Origin: Luteibacter sp. SG786
GTDB lineage: Bacteria; Pseudomonadota; Gammaproteobacteria; Xanthomonadales; Rhodanobacteraceae
Assembly: GCF_011759605.1 (NCBI RefSeq)
Contig: NZ_JAAOYX010000002.1
Span: forward strand, 186,001 to 250,000
DNA length: 64,000 nt
Direction of reading: 5' to 3'
The notes under the pieces were generated by a model, which searched no databases, was not told the origin of the DNA, and worked only from the letters and a program-made list of their open reading frames with translations. The translations under genes and the position numbers were made by a program. Shown piece after piece: positions 46,651 to 54,784 of this stretch. Each line of letters begins with the position of its first letter. The first letter of the stretch is position 1.

Positions 46651-46986
46651 TCACCGCGTGTCGCGAAGCTCCCAGCTCGATCCGATCAACAGGTTGAGGC
46701 GATGCTTCACGATGCGCATCGGCAGCGACGTCGTGAGCTGCACGTCGGTACGCCCGTTGGAAAGCTCGCCCTTGGCCGAGGCGCCCGCATCGGTGACGCC
46801 CAGGGACGGGTCCACCTCGTCGGGCTCAGGTTGCTTGGCGCGCCAGCGCTGGAAAAGGGCATCGCCCCGCATGGCGGCGGCGATGTCGGCGGCGAGCTTG
46901 TCCGGGCCGATGCCCTCGAAGGAAAGCTCGGGGTCCGGGCCCTTCGCTTTTTCCATGTCCTTGACGGAGAGAAAGTAGGTCGTCAT
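46651..46986 (-). CDS. Conserved hypothetical protein (111 aa)
   Basis: Small soluble protein without recognised domain. It starts MTTYFLSVKDMEKAKG; the C-terminus is basic and beta-like (LPMRIVKHRLNLLIGSSWELRDTR). It lies between bioD and the M3 peptidase on the same strand, 37 bp after bioD, so it may be cotranscribed with bioD. Confidence 0.65.
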   Translation of the reverse strand: MTTYFLSVKDMEKAKGPDPELSFEGIGPDKLAADIAAAMRGDALFQRWRAKQPEPDEVDPSLGVTDAGASAKGELSNGRTDVQLTTSLPMRIVKHRLNLLIGSSWELRDTR

Positions 46987-47023
46987 GGGTCAACTAGTTA
47001 AGCGGGTCGGTGTGAAGGGGCCG

Positions 47024-47698
47024 TCAGGCGAGCGACGCGACGTCGAGCATCACGGCCGCGGAGGCGGGCGCGACGCGGTAGGGCAGCACGCCGAGGCATG
47101 GCGCGGGCAGGCATTCGCGCAGCGTGGCGATGTTTTCCTCCAGCAACGGCATGGTCGGCTCCAACACGTTCGCGATCCATCCGGCGAAACGGCATCCGTC
47201 GGCCTCGATGGCTCGCGCCGTGAGTCGCGCATGGCTGATGCAGCCGAGCCGTATGCCGACCACCAGGACCACGTCGAGGTCCCAGCGCCGGGGTATGTCT
47301 TCCATCGACATACCGTCGCCCAGCGGAACCATCCATCCGCCCACGCCTTCCACCACCACGCGCTCGTAGTCGCGGACCAGCGCCTGGAACGCGGCATCCA
47401 GGGGCGGCCACGCGATCCGGATGCCCGAGCGGAGGGCAGCGAGGTGCGGCGCCACCGCTTCCTCCAGGGCGATCGGGTTGACCAGGGCGTAATCGGGCGG
47501 CGGCAGGCTGGCCGCCTGCAGGTCGAGCGCATCCTGATTGCGCAAGCCGCTGCCGCCGGCCCGCGCGGAACCGCTGGCCACGGGTTTCATGCCGGCCACG
47601 CGCTCCCCGGCCAGTCGGAACGCATGCACGAGCGCCTGCGCGCCGTGGGTTTTGCCAATGCCGGTGTCGGTACCGGCAACGAAGAGGTGCCTGGGCAT
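47024..47698 (-). CDS. bioD: Dethiobiotin synthetase
   Basis: ATP-dependent ring closure of DAPA to dethiobiotin, the penultimate biotin step. 224 residues. P-loop-like N-terminus FVAGTDTGIGKTHGAQAL, KPVASGS (substrate Lys) and VVEGVGGWMVPLG are diagnostic. No other bio genes are in the window. ATG 47698 is used; the ORF extends upstream without homology. Confidence 0.93.
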   Translation of the reverse strand: MPRHLFVAGTDTGIGKTHGAQALVHAFRLAGERVAGMKPVASGSARAGGSGLRNQDALDLQAASLPPPDYALVNPIALEEAVAPHLAALRSGIRIAWPPLDAAFQALVRDYERVVVEGVGGWMVPLGDGMSMEDIPRRWDLDVVLVVGIRLGCISHARLTARAIEADGCRFAGWIANVLEPTMPLLEENIATLRECLPAPCLGVLPYRVAPASAAVMLDVASLA

Positions 47699-47772
47699 GG
47701 ATAGGCGGCCTTGCGGAAGCGGGGACGTGGCACCATACACGGCTTCTGTCCACGAATCGCACCGGTACCGCC

Positions 47773-48261
47773 ATGTTCGAAGCCAAGGCCATCGCCACCG
47801 ACGACAAGGCTGCCCTGTACGCCGAGCTGGTCCAGCAGGCGGAAGGCCTGATGCACGGCGAACCGAACGCCATCGCCAATGCCGCCAACTTCGCCGCCCT
47901 GGTCTACGATGCCGTGCCGGATCTGAACTGGGCAGGCTTCTACCTGTTCGACGGCAACGAGCTCGTCGTCGGACCGTTCCAGGGCAAGCCGGCCTGCATC
48001 CGCATCGCGCTCGGCCGCGGCGTGTGCGGCACGGCGGCGCAGACGCGCCAGACCCAGGTGGTGCGCGACGTGCACGAGTTCGCCGGACACATCGCCTGCG
48101 ATGCCGCATCGAATTCGGAAATCGTGGTGCCCCTGGTCAAGGCCGACGGCACCCTCTTCGGGGTATGGGACGTAGACAGCCCCTCCGTGGCGCGCTTCGA
48201 CGACGAAGACCGCAAGGGCATGGAGGCGCTGTGCCGGGTTTTCATGGCCACGCTGGGCTGA
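47773..48261 (+). CDS. msrC: Free methionine-(R)-sulfoxide reductase (GAF domain)
   Basis: Reduces free Met-R-sulfoxide, an oxidative-stress repair step. 162-residue single GAF domain. The three active-site cysteines of the family are present (KPACIRIALGRGVCGTAA and HIACDAASNSEIVVP), with LNWAGFYLFDGNELVVGPFQG before them. It is divergent from bioD. Confidence 0.92.
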   Translation: MFEAKAIATDDKAALYAELVQQAEGLMHGEPNAIANAANFAALVYDAVPDLNWAGFYLFDGNELVVGPFQGKPACIRIALGRGVCGTAAQTRQTQVVRDVHEFAGHIACDAASNSEIVVPLVKADGTLFGVWDVDSPSVARFDDEDRKGMEALCRVFMATLG

Positions 48262-48271
48262 CCCTGCCCTC

Positions 48272-48354
48272 TGTGGGAGCCGCTTCAGCGGCGATGGGTG
48301 CTTGCGGCAAGGCTGCCCGCTGCCGCGGGATCGCCGGCATAGCCGGCTCCCACA
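48272..48354. repeat. TGTGGGAGCC REP-like element (copy 2)
   Basis: Opposed arms TGTGGGAGCCGCTTCAGCGG and CCGGCATAGCCGGCTCCCACA with the linker CGATGGGTGCTTGCGGC..GCCCGCTGCCGCGGGATCG. It lies between the fRMsr gene and engB, which converge. Confidence 0.88.
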
Positions 48355-48364
48355 GGGTTCGCTC

Positions 48365-49009
48365 CTACAACTCGTGGGGCCGCGGGGTCGCCAGGAGTTC
48401 CATGATCCGCGCACGTGCCTCGTCCACGCCGGTTTTCGCCGTGGAAGAGAAGATCTGCGCCGTGCCGGGTACGCCGTTCTTGCGGAAGTCCTTGCGCAGC
48501 GCCTCCAGCGCGGTCGACGCCTGGCCGCGCGACACCTTGTCGGCCTTCGTCATCAGCACGTGGCACGGCAGCTCGGTGGCCGCGCAGAATTCGAGCATCG
48601 TGCGGTCGAAATCCTTCAGTTCGTGACGGATGTCCACGATCAGGACGATGCCGCGGAGGCTTCGGCGCATTTTCAGATACGCGTCGATCTCGCCCCGCCA
48701 GTGCTGGCGCATCGCTTCGGGCACCTTGGCGTAGCCGTAGCCGGGAAGATCGACGAGGCGCGCATCGAGCGGCGCGGCGCCCTCCACCTTCAGCGGCGGC
48801 AGATCGAACACCACCATGAGCTGCGTGCGGCCCGGCGTCTTCGAGGTACGCGCCAGGCCGTTGTGCCCCGTCAGCGCATTCAGCGCACTGGACTTGCCGG
48901 CGTTCGACCGCCCCGCGAAGGCCACCTCCGCCCCCTGGTCGTAGGGAAGCTGGGTGATTTCATGGGCGGCAAGGACGAAGCGCGCGCCGTTCAGGGGATT
49001 CGAAGACAT
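48365..49009 (-). CDS. engB: Ribosome biogenesis GTP-binding protein EngB (YihA)
   Basis: Essential GTPase for 50S assembly. 214 residues with G1 AGRSNAGKSS, G2/G3 TPGRTQ and DLPGYGYAKV, G4 MTKADKV and G5 SSTAKTG. It is divergent from the cytochrome c4 gene, as in many gammaproteobacteria. The TAG stop lies in a GTAGGAGCG motif, as in the M3 peptidase, BASS transporter and DUF1415 genes. Confidence 0.96.
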   Translation of the reverse strand: MSSNPLNGARFVLAAHEITQLPYDQGAEVAFAGRSNAGKSSALNALTGHNGLARTSKTPGRTQLMVVFDLPPLKVEGAAPLDARLVDLPGYGYAKVPEAMRQHWRGEIDAYLKMRRSLRGIVLIVDIRHELKDFDRTMLEFCAATELPCHVLMTKADKVSRGQASTALEALRKDFRKNGVPGTAQIFSSTAKTGVDEARARIMELLATPRPHEL

Positions 49010-49093
49010 GGGTACGTAAAGCGCCTGGGGTGCATCGATAACGAAGGTCGGGGAGTGTATGCGATCGGGTCGCGGCGCGCCTGCCGACGCGGT

Positions 49094-49123
49094 TTGACCG
49101 GGCTCTCTCGCGCCCGCCATAAT
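49094..49123 (+). promoter_or_regulatory. Promoter of the cytochrome c4 gene
   Basis: TTGACC, 18-bp spacer, CATAAT, about 65 bp before the ATG. Good sigma-70 match at both boxes. Confidence 0.6.
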
Positions 49124-49186
49124 CTTTTGGTTGAGGCGCGGCAGGGAGCGCGCCCCGGTCCGGAAGGTTCCCCTTTGGAGAGACTT

Positions 49187-49993
49187 ATGAAGTTTCGGCA
49201 CGCCGCCGCTGCCATCACCGCGTTGCTCGTCATGAATGCAGCTGCGGCCCAGACCGCCGCCCCTGCGAAGCCGGCATCCACGCCGGCTCCCGCCACCGCC
49301 GAAGCCAAGCCGGGTGCGAACGCCGCCACGGATCCGGCCACGCCGGGCATGCCGAAGGCCGAGACGCCCACCGCACCGGCCGGTGCCGAGGCCACCGCCG
49401 CGCTGAAGCCGGGCGACGCCACGGCTGGCCAGGGCAAGGCCGCTGTCTGCGGCGCCTGCCATGGTATGGACGGCAACTCCACCGATCCGCAATACCCGCG
49501 CCTTGCCGGTCAGAGCGAGCAATACATCGCCGCGCAGTTGGCCGCCTTCAAGTCGGGCAAGCGCATGAACCCGATCATGATGGGCTTCGCGCAGCCGCTG
49601 TCCGCGCAGGACATGAACGACCTCGGGGCGTATTTCGCCACCAAGACCTCCCTGCCCGGCGTGGCCGATCAGGCCCTGGTCGAGCAGGGACAGACGCTGT
49701 ACCGCCAGGGCGACACCGACCGCGGCATTCCGGCCTGCATGGCCTGTCACGGCCCGGACGGCCGCGGCAACCCGGGCGCCCACTACCCGCAGGTCACCAG
49801 CCAGCACGCCAAGTACGTCGAGGCGCGCCTGAAGGGCTGGCACGACAACGGCACGCAGAGCGACGACCCGCACACCAAGATCATGGCCGGCATCGCGCAG
49901 AAGCTCGACGAGAAAGACATCGCCGCCGTGGCGAGCTATCTCGAAGGCCTGCACACGAACGAACCGGCCGCTGCCGCGCCGGCCACGCCCTGA
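49187..49993 (+). CDS. Dihaem cytochrome c4
   Basis: Periplasmic electron carrier to terminal oxidases. 268 residues: signal peptide (MKFRHAAAAITALLVMNAAAAQ), an Ala/Pro-rich spacer of about 50 residues that is longer than in most c4 proteins, and two class I cytochrome c domains with CGACH and CMACH. Axial Met candidates are in NPIMMGFAQPLS and TKIMAGIAQKL. It is a plausible donor for the aa3 oxidase encoded 13 kb away. A hairpin terminator follows. Confidence 0.93.
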   Translation: MKFRHAAAAITALLVMNAAAAQTAAPAKPASTPAPATAEAKPGANAATDPATPGMPKAETPTAPAGAEATAALKPGDATAGQGKAAVCGACHGMDGNSTDPQYPRLAGQSEQYIAAQLAAFKSGKRMNPIMMGFAQPLSAQDMNDLGAYFATKTSLPGVADQALVEQGQTLYRQGDTDRGIPACMACHGPDGRGNPGAHYPQVTSQHAKYVEARLKGWHDNGTQSDDPHTKIMAGIAQKLDEKDIAAVASYLEGLHTNEPAAAAPATP

Positions 49994-50014
49994 AGGCGTT
50001 AAAGTTGGACGATC

Positions 50015-50036
50015 GAACGGGCCTTCGGGCCCGTTC
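50015..50036 (+). terminator. Terminator hairpin after cytochrome c4
   Basis: GAACGGGCC / GGGCCCGTTC stem with a short loop, followed by CTGTTTAAG. Stable stem, weak T stretch. Confidence 0.6.
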
Positions 50037-50066
50037 CTGTTTAAGAAGGTAAGAAAAGGACCCCCC

Positions 50067-50966
50067 ATGCGTATGCGCCTTCCCCTCCTCTGCGCCACCC
50101 TGATCGGCCTCGCCGCCTGCAGCGGCGGCAACAACGACACGGCCGCGAACGCCCCGGCCGCGGCATCCACCGCTACGACGGCGCCGGCCGCCCCTGCGCA
50201 GCCGGCGACGACCGCCACGCCCCCCGCCGCCGCATCCACCGCCGCAACAGCCGCTCCCGCGACGACCGGCACCGCGGCAGCACCGACCGCGTCCGCCCCG
50301 GCGGCCGATGCCGACGACAAGCGCCCCGCGCCGAAGCCCTTCGTCGACGACGGCAAGTGGGTGGAAGGCAAGCACTACTTCCGCATCGATCCCGCCCAGC
50401 CGACGAGCACCCCGGGCAAGATCGAGGTCACCGAGGTGTTCTCGTACGGCTGCCCGGCCTGCTTCCAGTTCCACGGCATCGTGGACGAACTGGCGAAGAG
50501 CCTGCCCAAGGGCACGGTGATGACCTACACGCCGGCATCGTTCCGCCCCGACGAGAACTGGCCGCTGCTGCAGCGCGCCTACCTCACGGCGCAGGCGTTC
50601 GGCGTCGACCAGAAGAGCCACGACGCCATGTTCGACGCCGTCTTCAAGAGTGGCGAACTCGGCATCATGGACCAGAAGGCCGGTAAGCCGAAGCCGCCCG
50701 CCGCCTGGCCCACGATCGACGACGTCGCCAAGTTCTATGCGAAGTTCGGCGTCAAACCGGACGAATTCGTCGCCACTGCCAACTCCTTCACCATCAACAC
50801 GAAGATGAAGCGCGCCGATGAACTGATCCGCGCCTATGAGGTCGATAGCACGCCCACGATCGTGGTGAACGGCAAGTACCGCCTCACCCCGAACAGCGCC
50901 GGCGGTTACCCGCAGGCCGTGGAACTCACCCAGTGGCTCGTCACCAAGGAAGCCGCGGGCAAGTGA
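50067..50966 (+). CDS. DsbA-like thiol:disulfide protein, lipoprotein with long linker
   Basis: Periplasmic thioredoxin-fold protein. 299 residues. N-terminus MRMRLPLLCATLIGLAACS has a lipobox (LAAC). It is followed by a ~60-residue Ala/Thr/Pro linker, then a DsbA domain with EVFSYGCPACFQFHG (CPAC active site), an inserted helical region and the cis-Pro VDSTPTIVVNGKYR. It lies 29 bp upstream of a second DsbA. The linker would let the domain reach away from the membrane or outer membrane. Oxidase or isomerase role not determined. Confidence 0.9.
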   Translation: MRMRLPLLCATLIGLAACSGGNNDTAANAPAAASTATTAPAAPAQPATTATPPAAASTAATAAPATTGTAAAPTASAPAADADDKRPAPKPFVDDGKWVEGKHYFRIDPAQPTSTPGKIEVTEVFSYGCPACFQFHGIVDELAKSLPKGTVMTYTPASFRPDENWPLLQRAYLTAQAFGVDQKSHDAMFDAVFKSGELGIMDQKAGKPKPPAAWPTIDDVAKFYAKFGVKPDEFVATANSFTINTKMKRADELIRAYEVDSTPTIVVNGKYRLTPNSAGGYPQAVELTQWLVTKEAAGK

Positions 50967-50995
50967 CCGCGATTCGTCCCAAGCCGGAGATATCC

Positions 50996-51643
50996 ATGTT
51001 CAAGCGTCTTTCGCTCCTCTTCGTCGGCCTTGCGCTGACTGCCGCGTGCAGCGCGCGTCCCGCCGATGGCGCGGCCACCTATACCGAAGGCCAGCAGTAC
51101 GTGGCCACCACCACGCCGCAGCGCCTCGATCCGAAGGACGGCAAGATGGAAGTCGTCGAGGTGTTCTCGTACGGCTGCATTCACTGCGCACACTACGAAT
51201 CGTATGCGGAGGCGTTGCAGAAGCAGCTGCCCAAGGGGGTCACGTTCCGCGTCGTGCCCGCAGCGTTCAACGACGCCTGGCTGCCCTACGCGCAGGCCTA
51301 CTACGCGGCGCAGAAGCTCGGTGTCGCGCAGAAGGCCCATGCTGCCTTGTTCAAGGCGATCCATACGGACCACTATCCGATCCATACCATCGACGAGCTT
51401 GCCGACTGGTATGCCACGAACTACGGCGTCGACAAGGCGAAGTTCGTGGCGTTGGCCACCAAGGACGACGGTATCCGCCAGCGCATCCTCGCCGACGGCA
51501 AGCTGATCCAGGGCTGGGGCATCGACGGCACGCCCACCCTCGTGGTGAACGGCAAGTATCGCAGCGCCCAGATCAAGGACTTCGACGAACTCAACGGTGT
51601 CGCCAAGTACCTGGTGGACAAGGAACTGAAGGGCGGGAAGTAA
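50996..51643 (+). CDS. dsbA: Thiol:disulfide interchange protein DsbA, lipoprotein
   Basis: Periplasmic dithiol oxidase. 215 residues, signal FKRLSLLFVGLALTAACS with lipobox (LTAAC), then a DsbA fold with VFSYGCIHCAHYES (CIHC) and cis-Pro IDGTPTLVVNGKYR. It is close in sequence to the preceding gene but without the linker, so the pair looks like a tandem duplication. Lipidated DsbA proteins are known in this order. Confidence 0.92.
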   Translation: MFKRLSLLFVGLALTAACSARPADGAATYTEGQQYVATTTPQRLDPKDGKMEVVEVFSYGCIHCAHYESYAEALQKQLPKGVTFRVVPAAFNDAWLPYAQAYYAAQKLGVAQKAHAALFKAIHTDHYPIHTIDELADWYATNYGVDKAKFVALATKDDGIRQRILADGKLIQGWGIDGTPTLVVNGKYRSAQIKDFDELNGVAKYLVDKELKGGK

Positions 51644-51656
51644 TCCGCCCCCGACC

Positions 51657-51687
51657 GATGCCCCCCGTTCACATGGCGGGGGGCATC
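51657..51687 (+). terminator. Terminator-like hairpin after dsbA
   Basis: GATGCCCCCCG / CGGGGGGCATC, 11-bp stem with a nine-base loop, 14 bp after the dsbA stop. No T-run, so it may be a pause or mRNA-stability element. Confidence 0.5.
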
Positions 51688-51727
51688 CTCTGGCCTCCTG
51701 GGCCAGCCGAGAACAGACGCAGCACCC

Positions 51728-52558
51728 ATGACGCTCGCCAAGCCGAACATCCTCACCGCTCCGGAACGCACGCTGCGTCTGTTGAGCTGCAACATCCTGG
51801 CCGGCGCGAGTGTCCAGCGGTACAGCGACTATGTCACCCGCAGCGTCAACGCCGTGCTGCCCGGCCGGTCGAAACTGGCAAACCTGGATTCGCTGGCGGA
51901 ACTGCTCCATGAATTCGATGTAGTGGGCCTCCAGGAGGCGGACGCGGGCAGCCTGCGCTCGGGTTTTCTCAACCAGACGCGCTATATCGCGGAAGCGTCG
52001 GGCATGCCGTACTGGAGCCACCAACCGAACCGGCCGATGGCGCGGGTGGCGCATTCGGCAAACGGGTTGCTCAGCCGTATCGAGCCCAGCGAAGTCATCG
52101 ACTACCCGTTGCCCGGCCGGATCAAGGGGCGAGGCGCATTGTTCGTGCGTTTCGGCGAAGGCACGGAAGCACTGGTGGTCGTCATCGCCCATCTCTCGCT
52201 CGGTGCCGCCGCTCGCATGGGGCAACTGGCTTTCATCGGGGAATTGCTCGCGCCCTACCCGCACGCCGTGCTCATGGGCGATCTCAACACCGAGCCCAGC
52301 AGCACCGAGATGCGGCAACTCTTCTCACGAACGGCGCTGCAACCGCCCTCGGTGGCGACACCCACCTTCCCGAGCTGGAAACCGCGCCGCGCACTCGACC
52401 ACATCCTCACGTCCGCCGACATCAAGCTCGACCGGATGTGGACATTGCCTCGCGCTTTCTCCGATCATCTGCCCCTCGCCGCCGAAATCCGCCTGCCGCT
52501 CTCCCTCGCGCAGGCCGCCGGCGCGGCAACCACGGACGAGGCCGCTCCACGCACATGA
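51728..52558 (+). CDS. Endonuclease/exonuclease/phosphatase (EEP) family protein
   Basis: 276 residues with the metal-dependent phosphodiesterase fold: RLLSCNILAG, VVGLQEADAGS (metal Glu), VVIAHLSLG (His), MGDLNTEPSS (Asp-Asn), and the C-terminal LDHIL and FSDHLPLAA (catalytic His). No signal peptide. Members act on nucleic acids, phosphoinositides or sphingomyelin-type lipids; which applies is unknown. The stop overlaps the next ATG. Confidence 0.88.
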   Translation: MTLAKPNILTAPERTLRLLSCNILAGASVQRYSDYVTRSVNAVLPGRSKLANLDSLAELLHEFDVVGLQEADAGSLRSGFLNQTRYIAEASGMPYWSHQPNRPMARVAHSANGLLSRIEPSEVIDYPLPGRIKGRGALFVRFGEGTEALVVVIAHLSLGAAARMGQLAFIGELLAPYPHAVLMGDLNTEPSSTEMRQLFSRTALQPPSVATPTFPSWKPRRALDHILTSADIKLDRMWTLPRAFSDHLPLAAEIRLPLSLAQAAGAATTDEAAPRT

Positions 52559-52950
52559 AATCCATCTTCCGAACCGCCCTGCCCTGGGCCGTCATCGTCG
52601 GCGTGGCACTGGCGGCAAGCGTCGTGCGCTATGGGTTTGTCGAGCCCCCGCATATCGCGCACGCGTGCGAGGTCCAGACGGGGCCGTGGTGGTGCGCCAC
52701 ACGTAACCTCGTCGTACAAGGCTTTCTCTCTTACGGCTACGGTTACGCGGCGGTACTTGCCGCACTGCTGGCGGTGTTCTGGCGGCACGCCTTCGCCGCC
52801 GTGCTGGCTGTGTGCCTCGGCGTCATCGCGTTGCAACTGTATTGCTACGAAGGCGGCGCGCTCGCGTTGCTGGTGGGCACGCTGCGCCTGGTGCGCGTGC
52901 AGTCCGGTGGGAGCCGCTTCAGCGGCGATCCCGCGGCAGCGGGAAGGTAG
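52555..52950 (+). CDS. Small membrane protein, C-terminus invaded by a REP element
   Basis: 131 residues with three predicted membrane helices (about 7-27, 55-75, 78-98) and a Cys pair CEVQTGPWWC in the first periplasmic loop. ATGA overlap with the EEP gene indicates translational coupling. The last 15 residues (SGGSRFSGDPAAAGR) are encoded by a REP-like element, which also provides the end of the frame. The original C-terminus has probably been replaced. No family recognised. Confidence 0.72.
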   Translation: MKSIFRTALPWAVIVGVALAASVVRYGFVEPPHIAHACEVQTGPWWCATRNLVVQGFLSYGYGYAAVLAALLAVFWRHAFAAVLAVCLGVIALQLYCYEGGALALLVGTLRLVRVQSGGSRFSGDPAAAGR

Positions 52951-52986
52951 CGTCAAGCTTCCATCGCCGCTGAAGCGGCTCCCACA
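52907..52986. repeat. TGTGGGAGCC REP-like element (copy 3)
   Basis: GTGGGAGCCGCTTCAGCGGC at 52907 and the opposed GCCGCTGAAGCGGCTCCCAC ending near 52984. The two arms are perfect complements over about 23 bases. It overlaps the 3' end of the small membrane-protein gene and precedes the end of the converging GH17 gene. Confidence 0.9.
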
Positions 52987-53000
52987 CAAAGCTCAGTGTT

Positions 53001-54638
53001 CTAACGCGATGTGCCAGCTCGGCGCCACGCCAGCAGCACCGGCAACGCCATGGCGACGTTCAGCAGCAGCCAGCCCCATGCGACGGCGTTTGCGCCTACT
53101 TCCTGCACCACGACCGCACCCCCCAGCAATACCAGCCAGACCGCGAGCAGCCGCTCTTCCAACAGGGGCTTCAGCGGGTCTTCGCGCGTGCGCAGCAGGG
53201 CAAGCACGAGGAAAGCGACAGCCGGCATCGCGAACAGTCCGATGGGGAAGTCGCGGTAGCGGCCGTTGAAAACCATGAGGATGCCGTATAGCGCCAGGAC
53301 GAACATCCAGAAGAAGCGCTGCGGCGTGAAGCGATCCGTCCATGCGATGCCCAGGAGTCGCCGCTCCGCAGGCGTCGGCGCGACTTCCGCGGGATTCACG
53401 GGTGCCGCAAGGCGCGATGCGATGGCGCGTGCCAGCGACAGCGCGGTCCAGGCCCCGACCACTCCGACAGCGATGCCCACGGTCCATTCCAGCCGGTTGC
53501 GGCAAGCGAATTCCAGCAGCCGGGCATGCGCGGCGAGCGCCGTTCCGGTCGCGAAGCCGGCTAACGCCAGGGATATCCACCCCGCCACGCCTCGCCAACG
53601 GCGACGGAATGCACCGGCCACGAGGAAGACGATCGCCAGCACCCCGCCCGCGCCCAGGGCCCACGCCCAGCGCGGCTCTTCGACCACCGGACCGGTCATG
53701 GCAAATTTCGGCCGCCCCTGCACGTCGAAAATGCCCCAATAACCACCCACCGTGCCTTCGAGGTCACGCTTCCAGGGTTGGTCGAAGGCTTCGATCACGT
53801 TGTAGGGCATGTCGACAGTCGCGGCGTAGTTGAGGAACTGCCGCATGTAGCGGGCCTCGTTCACCAGACTGGCGCTGGCCTGCCGACGCGTGCGTCCCTG
53901 GCTCGGCCAGCCCGTCTCGCCGATCATCACCGCCTTGCCCGGGAACTCGGCCTTCATGCGCTGGTAGACATCGGCGACATGACGAACGGCCTGCGCCGGG
54001 GCCACCGGCTCGTCTTCCCAATAAGGAAGGATATGGATCGTGACGTAGTCGGTGACCTTGGCGAGCTCAGGATGGCGCTGCCAGAACTCCCACACGTCCG
54101 CATAGGTGACCGGCACATCGGTGGCCGCGTTCATGCGCGCGATGTAGCCCGCAAGCGCCTTCTCGGTCAGTTCGCCGCGCAGCAGCACCTCGTTGCCCAC
54201 GACGATGCCGCGCAGGTTGGCGGCGTGTTTCTTCGCGGATGCCATCGCGAGCTGCATCTCCCGCTCGTTCGCGGCGAGATCGCGCCCGAGCCAAACGCCC
54301 ATCAGCACCTTCATGCCATAGCGGCCGGCGATCTCGGGCACCGCGCCAAGCCCTTGCCCCATCGAATACGTGCGCACACAGTCGAAACGGGTGGACAGGT
54401 CCTTGAGGTCCGCATCGATGCGCTCGGGCGATACGAAGGCGTGCGGATCGAAGGGCGTCTCGCCGTCGAAACGGAACGGCGCATACGATACGCAGGCGAT
54501 CCTGGTGGTCGGCGAATCCGGCAAGGGCACCGGTCGGCCGAGCGACCACCAGTAGCCGGCACCGAAAACGGCGGCGAGCACCAGGACGATCCATGCTAGC
54601 GGTCGCGCAAGCCGCGCATACGAGGTGTGGGGCGTCAT
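53001..54638 (-). CDS. Membrane-anchored glycoside hydrolase family 17 protein
   Basis: 545 residues: an N-terminal membrane helix (about 15-35); a GH17 beta-1,3-glucan-active domain (about 45-310) with IVVGNEVLLRGE (acid/base Glu) and VMIGETGWPSQGRTR (nucleophile Glu); then seven to eight membrane helices to the C-terminus. Proteins with this build are found in glucan-producing Gram-negatives and may trim or branch periplasmic or cyclic beta-glucans by transglycosylation. That role is inference. ATG 54638 starts at the TM segment; divergent from slt. Confidence 0.88.
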   Translation of the reverse strand: MTPHTSYARLARPLAWIVLVLAAVFGAGYWWSLGRPVPLPDSPTTRIACVSYAPFRFDGETPFDPHAFVSPERIDADLKDLSTRFDCVRTYSMGQGLGAVPEIAGRYGMKVLMGVWLGRDLAANEREMQLAMASAKKHAANLRGIVVGNEVLLRGELTEKALAGYIARMNAATDVPVTYADVWEFWQRHPELAKVTDYVTIHILPYWEDEPVAPAQAVRHVADVYQRMKAEFPGKAVMIGETGWPSQGRTRRQASASLVNEARYMRQFLNYAATVDMPYNVIEAFDQPWKRDLEGTVGGYWGIFDVQGRPKFAMTGPVVEEPRWAWALGAGGVLAIVFLVAGAFRRRWRGVAGWISLALAGFATGTALAAHARLLEFACRNRLEWTVGIAVGVVGAWTALSLARAIASRLAAPVNPAEVAPTPAERRLLGIAWTDRFTPQRFFWMFVLALYGILMVFNGRYRDFPIGLFAMPAVAFLVLALLRTREDPLKPLLEERLLAVWLVLLGGAVVVQEVGANAVAWGWLLLNVAMALPVLLAWRRAGTSR

Positions 54639-54784
54639 GCCGGTCCAATCGGAAGCAAGGGGAAAGCGCCGCAAGCTTAGCGGGCGGCGCCGCCGAGGGC
54701 GAATACCCCCGAAGTCCTTCGTTCATCCGACTTGCGCGAGCTGTTCCCTACAATGGACCGACATGTCTTCGTGAAGGAACCCCG

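Noticed and set aside
49010..50371. Upstream extension of the engB frame on the minus strand
   Set aside because: Antisense to cytochrome c4; EngB homology begins at 49009.
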